Below, piece after piece: positions 46,401-56,711 of a stretch of DNA of 64,000 bases. The notes beneath the pieces were generated by a model, which ran no database searches, was not told where the DNA came from, and saw only the letters and a program-made list of their open reading frames with translations. The stretch's first letter is position 1; each line of letters starts with the position of its first letter. The stretch lies in contig CAWHOW010000046.1 of assembly GCA_963831005.1 (NCBI GenBank), forward strand, positions 1 to 64,000, read 5' to 3'. The stretch comes from CAWHOW01 sp963831005 (GTDB lineage Bacteria > Bacteroidota > Bacteroidia > Bacteroidales > CG2-30-32-10). A program made the translations under genes and the position numbers.

Positions 46401-49400
46401 TCGAAGTGGGGGGTAATTATTTTTCTAATATTGCCATAACAGCTAACGTTACCGGGGTAGGCAATGTTACCTGCAGTTTTACCGAAGTTGAATATCCCTT
46501 TATAGCCAGTTCCATGATCAATGCTAACAGTGATGTTAATGGTTATTGGACCATTACCAATAACACCGCTACTATCCCTACTTACAGTTCAACATTTAAC
46601 TTTAATAATAATGACCTTGATGCATCTGCTGTTCCTACATCTTTTCAAATTCAGCAATATGATGGTATATCATGGAATAACACGACCGTCAGTTCGCAGC
46701 TTGCTAACTCCACAGCATTTACAGGTGAAGCGGCATTCGGAACTTTTGCTGTTGGTAATATGATACTTTCTTCGGGTATTTATAATGCAGTAACAGGCGC
46801 AATGAACTGGAGCCTAAAATCAAATTGGATACAATATGAAGCCGGGACCATCTCAAGTTCTGCATTAAGTAATATTGTAACAGGGGTAGGTACATCTTTT
46901 ACAACGCAGTTAAAAGCCGGAGATGTTATTTTATTGCAATCAACGCCAGGAACTGCATTAGGAATAGTTTCGGTTGTTAACAGCAACACTCAGGTTACAT
47001 TAACGGGAAATGCGGCATCTACTACCGGAGGCGTTGGTTTTGGAAGACAAGTTGTGCCTGGAGTGAATGATGGCATCAATAAAGCAGTGAATGATATTGT
47101 AAATATCGGTAATGCAAGTGCAGGTCTTGGTTCAACTACAGTAACCTATGATATGACAGGTGACACTATATTACAATTGGTATTTACACCTGCAATGAAT
47201 GTGGGAAACACTGTTACACAATCAGGTGCAAACAGTTTAACTATTCTTAATGATGTCTATATAAACCAGCCTAACTCGGCGAACACCAATAGATGGCTTA
47301 TCAATGGAGGCACAGCCGATGTGAAAGGAAACCTTTATATAGGAAACGCCCTGTGTGCAGATGGAAATGCGGGGCATAACGCTAATGTGGGGGTTACAAG
47401 CGGCACCTTAACTGATGAATTGAACCTGGATTTCAGATCTACAACGGCTTCTTGTGTTGTGCTGGATTTAGGCAGCGCACCCGGTACAGGTACTGTAAAT
47501 CTGGGAGCATCACTTGTATTGGAATGCGGTGTCGGGACTCTTACACCCGGCGCTTCAGGAAGTAATTTTAACTATAATATGTCAGCAGGTGTAGGTCTTC
47601 CTCAATCTATAGTGATGAATAATGCAAATATTAATTATAATAATTTATTAGTAAATGCCACCTATTCTTTCGGCGCCTCTTTAAATGCCGCAGTCACTGC
47701 TGCTAATGTAACGGGAAACATTGTAGTGGGGAATGGTTTAAATTCCAGCACTTTTCATAATGGAGGATTTGCAATAACCGGAAATGCCGGAGCAATGTTT
47801 AAGGTTTTTAATTCGTCTACATTTGAAATGTCTTTGGCAAGTACTTATCCTACAGGTTTTGGCACTTTTACATATGGTGCGTCGAGTACTGAACAATATC
47901 ATCAAACTACAACTCCATTTACCATTACTGTAGCAACATATGGAAACCTGCAATTAGAACCTGCTGCAAATACAGTTACATACAAGTTTCCGCCAACTAC
48001 TACTGCGGTTGCTGGAGATTTAACTATGGGAAATGGCATAAATACCGGTGCAGTTATTGATGCGAATACAAATAATTCCCCTATTACAGTAATTGGGAAT
48101 GTAATTATAAATGCAAATACTACGTTCTCAGGCAATGGCAATGCTGTCAACCCGATAAATGTCGGCATTAACTGGACAAATAACGGAGGAACATATACAT
48201 CTAATAATGGAACAATTAATTTTAACGGAACAGCTAATCAGTCAATTAATGGTACGCAGGCAACTCAGACATTGTATAATGTTACCATTAATGAAACCCC
48301 AAATTCTGTCGTCCTGAGCACAGGTGGCAGTACCACAACACTGAATGTGAATTCAATTACAATGACTACAGGTAGTTTTACCGCGCCTGCCACTTTGAAT
48401 ATCACAAATAATTTAACATTAGCCGGTACTTCCGGTACTTTTAATGCAGCGGCTAATATTTATATTGGAGGTAACTGGACAGAAAATGCCGGTTGCACTT
48501 TTACTCCAAATGCTGGTACTATTACTTTTAACGGTACTGCAAACCAATCTATTACGGGAAGCCTTGCGACAGAAGCATATTATAATTTTGTTATTAATAA
48601 TACTGGCGCCGCAGGTAGCAATACTATTGATGCAAGTTCATTCGCTAATTTGTCCACACAGAATCTCACTTTGATAAAAGGTAATTTTACAGCTCCGGTT
48701 ATTTTTTCTGTTAATGGTAATTTATGGCAAAAAGCAACATTTAGTACTTTTTCTACCCCATCTACTACGAACCTTTACGTTGGTGGAAACTGGACTTATG
48801 ATGGCGGGACATTTACACCGGGAACTACTATAATTACTTTAAACGGAACTACAGCTCAAACTTTGGGAGGTTTATTGGATTTTCCAAGTATTGCCAATAT
48901 AGTTATTAATAATACTTCACATCCTGCATATAAAGCTATCACGCTAGGTACTCCGCTTACTATTACAAGCACTTTAACATTAACAAGCGGTGATATTATT
49001 ACTAACCAGACTAATCTTCTAAGCCTGAATGCCGGAGCAGGCAGTGTTACAGTAAATATCAATCCATTTAACGCAGGGAACAATACTCAGGATAGCAGTT
49101 ATGTCAATGGGCCTATGGTTCAAACAGTGGGTGAAACAGGACTACATACATGGTTATTTCCTGTCGGAGCAATTAATCATATGGTACTTGCTGAATTAAA
49201 TTTGAACCAAACTGTAGCTGCAACAACTACATACAATTGCCAATTTATTGTGGCCAATGCTAATGCAATGTTTGCTTCTCTTGCACCTATCAATAATGTT
49301 TCACAATATGGGTATTGGAAATTATTCCAAAATCCAATAACCACTGCATTTACAAGTACTATAACATTGTTTTATAACAATTACTTTAACGTTCCTTTTC

Positions 49401-50128
49401 CTGCTAATTTAAGAGTTGCTATTGCAATAGGTGATGCCGGACCATGGACTACTAATGGCGGTACAGGTACAAGTGCATGTTCAGGGGCATCACCACCTGC
49501 TTGCCAGGGTGATATACCTTCAACAATTACCTTTAATACATCAAGCAATTATTTTACTTTGGGTAGCATTACACCTGGTAATAATCCATTACCAATTGAA
49601 TTGCTATATTTTAATGCCCAATGCAATAACAATAAAACTAATTTAACTTGGGCTACTGCTTCAGAAACAAATAATGACTACTTTAATGTTGAGAAGAGCC
49701 ATGATGGTTCAATATTTGAAGACATCGGCTTAGTTCAGGGTGCAGGATTTAGTAATAGTTTGCTAAATTATACCTTAATGGACCAAAATCCTTATAGTGA
49801 TATTAATTATTACAGGCTTAAACAGACTGATTTTAATGGAAACTTTACATATTCAGGTACCATTACTTCTTCATGCAGCAATGATGATCCTTTATCAATG
49901 GTAATTTCTCAGTCCGATTACGGAATTAATGTTTTTATAGGCCCTGGCAACAATAAGAATATTGCATTAAGCGTTTTTGATATTTCAGGTAAAATGCTCT
50001 TCTATAAACATATCAATACAATTGATGATCCATTGACGATTAGCCCTAATCTCTTTAGCAGTGGTATTTACTTATTCCGACTTCAGTCCGAAACCGGAGT
50101 TATTGTTAAGAAAGCAATGATAAGGTAA
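43494..50128 (+). pseudogene. Giant T9SS adhesin, broken by three frameshifts and one stop
   Basis: After correcting single-base changes the gene encodes 2,211 residues (6,635 nt plus one net base). TTG at 43494 is the likely start, giving MNTKPAKKFILSVFILLFAV (then LYANAQ); no ATG is suitable. The body is repeated ~90-residue beta units (NFNGTANQSINGTQATQTLYN, ANQSIMGTKATQTFYNLVVN), typical of beta-helical or Ig-like surface proteins. The end is NPLPIELLYFNAQCNNNKTN ... SGIYLFRLQSE, a T9SS type A domain. Breaks: -1 near 45802, +1 near 46061, -1 in a T-run near 46250, and TGA at 46337-46339 where homology suggests Trp (SWGW). All lie within 550 bp. Gene or consensus error cannot be separated here. 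Confidence 0.8.
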
Positions 50129-50562
50129 TTATTGCGAATATTTCCCGGTTAATATTTTATAATCCCTGACATTGGCAATTACGTACTGGTTTGAAGACTG
50201 GCGCTATACTGTTGTTCTGTAATAAATCGGTAGAGTATAGAGCTTACATCATTAAGTGTATCATTTTCAGCAGACGGTGTTGTAGCCCTATGGAGACTTG
50301 CTGTAACTGTCTAGAGACTTGCCGTAACTCGCTATGTAATTATGGCTTTTTAATTGAATTTAGCAGGTAGTACATAAAAAAACCTGCCTGCCCGTCCGGT
50401 AGGAAAGCCTTTCATCAGGTCTTATACTTTTTTGGCATATATTTTGTGCCTGACATTAAAATTTATTTTGTTAATAACATGCAACCATTTTATTTTTTTA
50501 CGTCTTATACATGAAACGAGTTAGTAAATAAAAGAATTATGCATAAAACATTTACTTACCTA
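50129..50562. other. Intergenic stretch with a two-unit 21-bp repeat
   Basis: No gene seen. Positions 50291-50311 and 50312-50332 are two 21-nt units (GAGACTTGC(t/c)GTAACT core). A CCTGCCTGCC...GGTAGG motif lies at 50386-50402. Confidence 0.5.
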
Positions 50563-50593
50563 TTGACTTTTACATTTTAGTTTTGTATATTTG
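50563..50593 (+). promoter_or_regulatory. Bacteroidota-type promoter for the second adhesin
   Basis: TTG (50563-50565), 20-nt spacer, TATATTTG (50586-50593), 30 nt before the ATG at 50624. Confidence 0.7.
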
Positions 50594-50623
50594 ACAAAGT
50601 TCATGCATTAAAAAAGGTGCCAT

Positions 50624-52775
50624 ATGAGAACAATATCTACTATAAAAGTTGCACAATCAGTATTTATACGGTTAACATTAGTTACTGTTATATTTATTTC
50701 GATGTGCTTAATTTCATTTGGAGCTAACCGTTATTCGGTGGCAAATAACAATTGGTCTTCTACAGCAACATGGTCTGCAACTTACGGGGGTGCATCAGGC
50801 GCATCAGTTCCTGCAAATGGAGATGTTGTTGTTATTAATAATAATTATACAGTTATACTAGATGTTAATACTGCCAATTTGAATTCTTTAACTATTAGTG
50901 CAAATAGTACATTATCAACATCAGGTGCCAATAATGTTACCGCCACTACGCTTACTATTAATGGTAATTATATTAATGCAAGCACTGGTACAGTAACTGG
51001 CACCATGACAGTAAATAGTGGTGGAATATATGAGCATGCTCAGGATGCCGGCACTATTCCAATTGCTACGTGGAATGCAAATTCAACCTGTTTAATAACA
51101 GGTGTAACATCCTCAACTTTACCTAACAATTTCGCCCAGACCTTCGGCAACGTTACCTGGAACTGTGGCGCTCAGGCTTCAGGAAATTCACTTACCAATG
51201 CTAATTATAGGTACATGGGCACTCTGAAAGTACAAAATACAGGAACTTCAACACTTCAGCTAGTAAGAGGAAGTTTTACTGGTGAAGTAGCAAATTATGT
51301 TCAAACAGGCGGTTCTGTATTTATTGGAAGTAATGCTACTGCTACCAAATCCTTTACTGTAGACAATAGTTTCACTATTAGCGGCGGTACTTTTGACATG
51401 GATAATGCAAACCCTCCCGGTGCAAGTACTTTTACACTGTATTTGGGAGGTAATTTTACAAATAATGGAGGAACTTTTACAATGACTGCTTCATCCAATA
51501 GCACATGTATTGAGGATTTTAACGGGACAGGGGCACAAACTATTGGAGGTAGCCAGGCAACAACTTTTCATAATTTGACTATAGATAATACATTTGCAAC
51601 TAATGACCAGATAACTCTTAACAATGATGCAACCGTTGATTATGTCCTCACGCTTACTGATGGAATTGTAAATCCGAATGGCAATATATTATTACTTGGA
51701 GCAGGCGCTACAACGACAATTGGCTCTGCAGCAAGCTATATTGATGGCCCTATGAGCTATGATATATCTACTGCTAATGCAACAACATTGAATTTCCCGT
51801 TAGGAAACGGAAATGATTATCGTCCTGTTTCTTTAGCCTTGAAATATACCATTGCACATAATAATATTTACACGGCCCAATTGTACGATGCCGATGCAAA
51901 TGCTATTGGATATGCACTTCCAGGAAATGTTTCAAACATTTCTAAGGTTCATTATTATCTGATTTCAATAAATTCAAATCCTCTCTTTATTTCATCCGCT
52001 AATCTTACAATAAATTACAGTACAATCAATGGTGCAAATGATGGAGTAGCTGACAATGGTAATTTAGGTATTGTCGAATCGAACTCCGGTCCTGTGTCCC
52101 CATGGGTTGATATTTCTCCAGCTGTTGGCGGTGGTAGTGCTAATGGAACTGGTAATATTACTTCTAAGGCATTTACCAAGTTTGATAGTTACTTTGCGTT
52201 AGCAAATAGAACCCCGGGAACTAACCCTCTACCTATAGAATTATTATTTTTCAAAGCTTCCTGTGAAAACAATAGCACTAAGCTTTCTTGGGCTACAGCT
52301 TCTGAAACCAATAACGATTATTTCAGTGTCGAAAAGAGCCAGGACGGTTTTACTTTTGAAAATATTAATAACATACCAGGTGCAGGTAACAGCAATAACA
52401 CTCTATTTTATAGTGCAACAGATGAGAAACCTTTTTCAGGTACTACATATTACAGATTAAAGCAAACCGATTTCAATGGGAAACTTTACTTATTCTGATA
52501 TTGTTTCAGCTTCATGCAGTCAGGATAGCCATCTCTCTATGATAATTTCGCAATCAGGCAACGGAGTTAATTTATATATCACGCCAAATAGCAATAAAAT
52601 AATTACACTTTCGATTTTTGATATTTCAGGTAAGATGGTTTACAGTAAAGATGTTAGTACTATATCGACAGAAAGCCCGTTAACTATAAGCCCTGATATT
52701 TTTAGCAGTGGCATATATTTTTTCCGGCTACAGTCTGAAACTGAAAATGTAATTCAGAAAATAATGATAAGATAA
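50624..52775 (+). pseudogene. T9SS adhesin, single-base frameshift in the C-terminal region
   Basis: A 716-residue protein once one base is removed from GGGAAA at 52478-52483. The N-terminal signal includes FIRLTLVTVIFISMCLISFG. Beta-rich repeats follow (NRYSVANNNWSSTATWSATY; NNGGTFTMTASSNSTCIEDF). Its end (NPLPIELLFFKASCENNSTK ... DYFSVEKSQDG ... YYRLKQTDFNG) matches the adhesins at 43494 and 42508. As given, the first frame ends KLYLF-stop at 52498, losing the last ~90 residues including DISGKMVYSKD and GIYFFRLQSE, which are needed for T9SS export. In the other two genes the equivalent site reads FNGNFTYSG. Confidence 0.85.
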
Positions 52776-52798
52776 TAGTAGAAATTCAGGTAGTAGAA

Positions 52799-53626
52799 TT
52801 AAGCTTTTAGTTGCTTTATGAAATCTTCGGCCTCTTCTTTTGAAGGGGCTTTCCCATGCCAGCGGTAGTCGTCTTCAATGCTTTTAACTCCTCTTCCCAT
52901 CTTGGTTTTTGCGAGGATAACAGTGGGACGGAAAACACTCTGTTTAGCTGACTCACATGTCTTGATAATATCTGTATGGCTGTGACCGTCGCACTCAAAG
53001 ACGTCCCAACCGAAAGCTTTCCATTTTTCACGTAAGGGTTCTATTTCCATTACCTTTGATGTTATCCCGTCTATCTGGCAATTATTGCGGTCCACAATAG
53101 CGGTAAGATTATTTAATTTGTAATGGGCTGCGCTCATTGCTGCTTCCCATACGCTGCCTTCCTGTAACTCCCCATCGCCATGAATGCTATAGATATGCCA
53201 TTGTTTTTTATCTGCTTTGGCCGCAAGCGCCATACCTACAGCAACGGATAATCCCTGCCCCAAGGAACCAGCGGAAAGCTCAATGCCGGGCAGCCCATGA
53301 TCTCGACCCGGATGTCCCTGCAAGCGGGAATTCAATTTGCGAAGTGTCATTAATTCTTCTTTGGGGAAGTAACCTGCTTCTGCTAATGTTGCATAAAGTA
53401 CCGGTGCAACATGACCGATAGAAAGAATGAGCCTGTCCCTGTCAGCCCAGTCAGGCTTCTTGGGTTCATGATTAATGACATTAAAGTAAAGACTTGTAAA
53501 AATATCTGCTAGTCCAAGTGAACCACCTGTATGCCCTGAACCGGCTTCTGCAAGCATCCTGATAATGCTAATACGTATTTCTCTCGCTATGCGTTGCAGG
53601 TCTTTAACAGAAGAAGTTTTACTCAT
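52799..53626 (-). CDS. Transketolase, N-terminal subunit (split transketolase)
   Basis: A 275-residue protein corresponding to the thiamine-diphosphate-binding domain. SGHTGGSLGLADI (~30-42), HGDGELQEGSVWEA (TPP/Mg2+ motif GDGE at 150-153, Asn182 in DRNN) and the characteristic LPGIELSAGSLGQGLSVAVG are visible. It needs the C-terminal subunit, encoded at 23590-24594. It is the last gene of a tight minus-strand operon, one nt after cysH. Co-transcription with sulfate reduction genes is unusual and may be incidental. The companion 28 kb away suggests that something was inserted between them. Confidence 0.94.
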   Translation of the reverse strand: MSKTSSVKDLQRIAREIRISIIRMLAEAGSGHTGGSLGLADIFTSLYFNVINHEPKKPDWADRDRLILSIGHVAPVLYATLAEAGYFPKEELMTLRKLNSRLQGHPGRDHGLPGIELSAGSLGQGLSVAVGMALAAKADKKQWHIYSIHGDGELQEGSVWEAAMSAAHYKLNNLTAIVDRNNCQIDGITSKVMEIEPLREKWKAFGWDVFECDGHSHTDIIKTCESAKQSVFRPTVILAKTKMGRGVKSIEDDYRWHGKAPSKEEAEDFIKQLKA

Positions 53627-53627
53627 T

Positions 53628-54335
53628 TTAGTTTTTTATAGGTCTTTTATGAATGCCACATTCTTTATTTTCCGGCTCTTCCCACCACCATCTGCCGGAA
53701 CGGATATCATCACCAACTTCTATTGCGCGTGTACACGACTGGCACCCGATACTGGGAAATCCTTTATCGTGTAAAGCGTTATATGGAACATTATTCTTTT
53801 TTATGTAATCCCAAAGGTGTTTTTCTGTCCAGTCGAATAAGGGGTTTAGCTTTATCATGTTATTTCCTTCATCCCATTCAACAAGGGGAGTGCTAAAGCG
53901 GGTAATGGATTGTTCCCGGCGAAGGCCGCATATCCAAACTTCAAGTCCTTTGAAAGCACGCTTTAATGGAAGTTGTTTGCGAATATTGCAACAGAGTTTT
54001 CTATTCTCAACACTTTCGTAAAATAGATCAATGCCTTTCTCATTCACCATTTTATCAACCTGAGCAGTATCAGGAAAGAAGACTTCAATATTAATGTTGT
54101 AGTGCTTATTGGTTCTTTCAATTAAATCATATGTTTCCGGGAAAAGCCTGCCCGTATCTAGTGTGAATATTCTTGCTTCTTTATTAATCTTTGAGATCAT
54201 ATCTGTCAGCACCTGGTCTTCAGCACCCAGGCTGGATGACAATGCAATCTTTCCTTTGTATACTTCCAGGAAATACTTCAAAACCTCTTCAGGCGATGCT
54301 TTATGAAATCTTTTGTTTAGTTCGTCAACATTCAT
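53628..54335 (-). CDS. cysH: Adenylyl-sulfate (APS/PAPS) reductase
   Basis: A 235-residue thioredoxin-dependent reductase giving sulfite from APS (or PAPS) for cysteine synthesis. SSSLGAEDQVLTDM (~33-46) and TLDTGRLFPETY (~58-69) form the nucleotide site. The two cysteine pairs CC (115-116) and C-x-x-C (198, 201) bind the [4Fe-4S] cluster typical of APS reductases, and ECGIHK (Cys226) holds the catalytic cysteine. The cluster cysteines favour APS over PAPS as substrate. It overlaps or nearly abuts its neighbours (2 nt after the MBL gene, 1 nt before tktN). Confidence 0.93.
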   Translation of the reverse strand: MNVDELNKRFHKASPEEVLKYFLEVYKGKIALSSSLGAEDQVLTDMISKINKEARIFTLDTGRLFPETYDLIERTNKHYNINIEVFFPDTAQVDKMVNEKGIDLFYESVENRKLCCNIRKQLPLKRAFKGLEVWICGLRREQSITRFSTPLVEWDEGNNMIKLNPLFDWTEKHLWDYIKKNNVPYNALHDKGFPSIGCQSCTRAIEVGDDIRSGRWWWEEPENKECGIHKRPIKN

Positions 54336-54337
54336 CT

Positions 54338-55177
54338 TTATGATAGATCACTTAGTTTAAATATTTCCTTTGGCTTAATGCCTTTCTCTGTCATTTGCAC
54401 CGTGCAGCATTCATTATAAAAATCATGTTCAAAGAAAAGAATAAGGTTTTCGGCAACCGCTCTTTCATAAAAGGCAGTCTTTTCTTTCAGCGTAAACAAT
54501 GGCTGTACATCAAAACTGGGAACGTAAGGCACAGGAATATTGGTTAGTGTAGCAATGAAATCAGCCATAAAAACTACTTTCCTTCCATGGTAGTCCATTT
54601 CTGGAATGATCTGACCTTCGGTATGTCCATTATACATCTTCAAAAAAACACCATTGAATAGTTCTTGTTCTTCGTGTATGAATTCAAGATGTCCGCTTTC
54701 AAAGAGAGGGATATAGTTCTCCACATGATAGGAGGCCTTTTCTCTGGGGTTAGGTTCAATAGCCCAGTCCCACTGCGCTTTGGAGCAATAATAATTTGCA
54801 TTAGGGAAAATAGGTGTAAGCTTTGTTCTTTCATTATTGTATCTTACACAGCCACCTACGTGGTCGAAATGGAGATGCGTAAGAATAACATCAGTAATAT
54901 CGTTAGTTGAAAATCCTTTTTCTGCCAAACCTTGCTCTAAGGTATTACCCGTAATATGAAAATGAGAAAGGTATTTTTCATCCTGCTTGTTTCCTATGCC
55001 GGAATCAATAAGGATTTTGTGGTCTTCAATCTCAACTAAAAGCAATCTGTTGCACACCTCAATAAGGTTGTTATCGTCAGCCGGCACTGTCTTCGACCAT
55101 ATTGATTTTGGTACTACTCCGAAGCTTGCTCCGCCATCCAATTTAAAATTCTCTGCATGTATTACATGAAGGTTCAT
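54338..55177 (-). CDS. MBL-fold metallohydrolase
   Basis: A 279-residue cytosolic protein of the metallo-beta-lactamase fold; MNLHVIHAENF is the better start than an ATG three codons upstream. The metal motif HLHFDHVGG (His101, His103, Asp105, His106) is complete. YNGHTEGQI supplies a later His, MADFIA the bridging Asp, and FFEHDF the last His. It resembles quorum-quenching/AHL-lactonase-like and glyoxalase-like branches, but substrate is uncertain. It is the first gene of the MBL-cysH-tktN operon; the intergenic region up to mpl (55178-55319) carries divergent promoters. Confidence 0.88.
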   Translation of the reverse strand: MNLHVIHAENFKLDGGASFGVVPKSIWSKTVPADDNNLIEVCNRLLLVEIEDHKILIDSGIGNKQDEKYLSHFHITGNTLEQGLAEKGFSTNDITDVILTHLHFDHVGGCVRYNNERTKLTPIFPNANYYCSKAQWDWAIEPNPREKASYHVENYIPLFESGHLEFIHEEQELFNGVFLKMYNGHTEGQIIPEMDYHGRKVVFMADFIATLTNIPVPYVPSFDVQPLFTLKEKTAFYERAVAENLILFFEHDFYNECCTVQMTEKGIKPKEIFKLSDLS

Positions 55178-55319
55178 AATCCACAATTCATTGTTAATAA
55201 CATTAGTGCAAAGGTACGAATTATAAGAAATGATTTCTCTTAATTTTGTGTTAACAAATCCAAACGTGTTTGCAACATATTGAAATTTCAGCTAATCCGG
55301 CACTAACTTACGCTATTCT

Positions 55320-56681
55320 ATGAAAGTACATTTTATAGCTGTAGGCGGAAGCGCCATGCACAACCTGGCAATTGCACTTCATTTGAAAGGTTATATAGTT
55401 ACAGGTTCGGATGACGAAATATTTGAACCGGCAAAAGGCAGACTCGCGAAATATAAATTACTTCCTGAAGAAGAAGGCTGGAATGAATCCAAGATACATC
55501 AAGGGCTGGATGCCGTTATTCTCGGCATGCACGCAAGGGCTGATAATCCTGAGCTGCAAAGAGCGCAACAACTTGGGCTGAAAATATTCTCATACCCTGA
55601 ATTTCTTTACGAGCAGTCGAAGGGAAAGAAACGTGTGGTGATAGGTGGCAGTCACGGCAAAACGACAATCACAGCAATGATACTTCATGTGCTGCATTCG
55701 AATAACATTGATTGTGATTACATGGTTGGCGCCCAACTTGAAGGATTTGATGTGATGGTGAAACTGTCGGACGAAGCGCCAATCATGATAATTGAAGGTG
55801 ATGAATACCTTACTTCTCCAATTGATAAACGGCCTAAGTTCCATGTTTATATGCCTGATATAGCACTTATCAGCGGAATTGCATGGGATCATATCAATGT
55901 GTTTCCTACTTTCGATAATTACATAGAGCAGTTCAGGATATTCGCCAACCTTGTTACTGATGGCGGAGCTCTTATTTATTGTGCAGATGATAAAATAGTG
56001 ACAGATGTTTGTGAAGCAGCAAAAGCAACGATAGAGAAGATTCCATATTATCTACCCGAATTCAAAATCTGCGATGGCAAAACTTATGTGTATGATGACG
56101 GATCGATATTTCCTATAAGGGTATTCGGCGATCATAATCTTTTAAATCTGAGCGGGGCTAAACTTGTATGCAACAAGCTTGGAGTTACAGATGAACAATT
56201 CTACGAAGCCATTGGCCAGTTCAGGGGTGCTTCAAAGCGACTGGAATTAGTAGATTCGAACGATTCAGTTAGCGTGTATAAGGATTTCGCACATTCTCCC
56301 TCTAAGCTAAAAGCCACTACCATTGCCGTGAAAGGCCAATTTCCCGAAAGGAAACTTGTTGCCTGCCTTGAATTACACACCTTCAGCAGTCTTACTGCGG
56401 AATTCCTGATGGAGTACAAAGGCGCAATGAATGATGCCGATGTTGCCATAGTTTATTTTAACCCTCATACCATAGCACATAAAAAGCTTCCACCTATAAG
56501 CACTGAGCAGATAAAACTATCTTTTGGCAGGGAGGATATAATGATTTACAACGATAGCAGCAAACTGTTCAGCGATCTTAAGAAAATGGAATGGGAATAC
56601 ACCAACCTTTTACTGATGAGTTCAGGTAATTTCGATGGCATCGATTTTTCTGAGCTTGCACATCAGGTTATAGCAAAATAA
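55320..56681 (+). CDS. mpl: UDP-N-acetylmuramate:L-alanyl-gamma-D-glutamyl-meso-DAP ligase
   Basis: A 453-residue Mur-ligase-family enzyme that joins recycled murein tripeptide to UDP-MurNAc. The N-terminal GGSAMHNLAIALHLKGYIVTG (10-30) is the UDP-binding domain. The ATP loop GGSHGKTT (109-116), EGDEYLTSPID and AWDHINVFPT follow, as in Mpl. YKDFAHSPSKLKATTIAVK matches the Mur C-terminal junction (Y-x-D-x-AHxP). Length and the S-D-D-E motif separate it from MurC. Peptidoglycan recycling is the expected role. It is followed by a DUF1573 gene with its own promoter. Confidence 0.9.
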   Translation: MKVHFIAVGGSAMHNLAIALHLKGYIVTGSDDEIFEPAKGRLAKYKLLPEEEGWNESKIHQGLDAVILGMHARADNPELQRAQQLGLKIFSYPEFLYEQSKGKKRVVIGGSHGKTTITAMILHVLHSNNIDCDYMVGAQLEGFDVMVKLSDEAPIMIIEGDEYLTSPIDKRPKFHVYMPDIALISGIAWDHINVFPTFDNYIEQFRIFANLVTDGGALIYCADDKIVTDVCEAAKATIEKIPYYLPEFKICDGKTYVYDDGSIFPIRVFGDHNLLNLSGAKLVCNKLGVTDEQFYEAIGQFRGASKRLELVDSNDSVSVYKDFAHSPSKLKATTIAVKGQFPERKLVACLELHTFSSLTAEFLMEYKGAMNDADVAIVYFNPHTIAHKKLPPISTEQIKLSFGREDIMIYNDSSKLFSDLKKMEWEYTNLLLMSSGNFDGIDFSELAHQVIAK

Positions 56682-56685
56682 ATTT

Positions 56686-56693
56686 TATCTTTG
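56686..56693 (+). promoter_or_regulatory. Candidate -7 box for the DUF1573 gene
   Basis: TATCTTTG matches TAnnTTTG and lies 19 nt before the ATG at 56712. A TTG at 56656-56658 is further upstream than the usual -33 spacing. Confidence 0.45.
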
Positions 56694-56711
56694 CCCTCTT
56701 AAATCATCATT

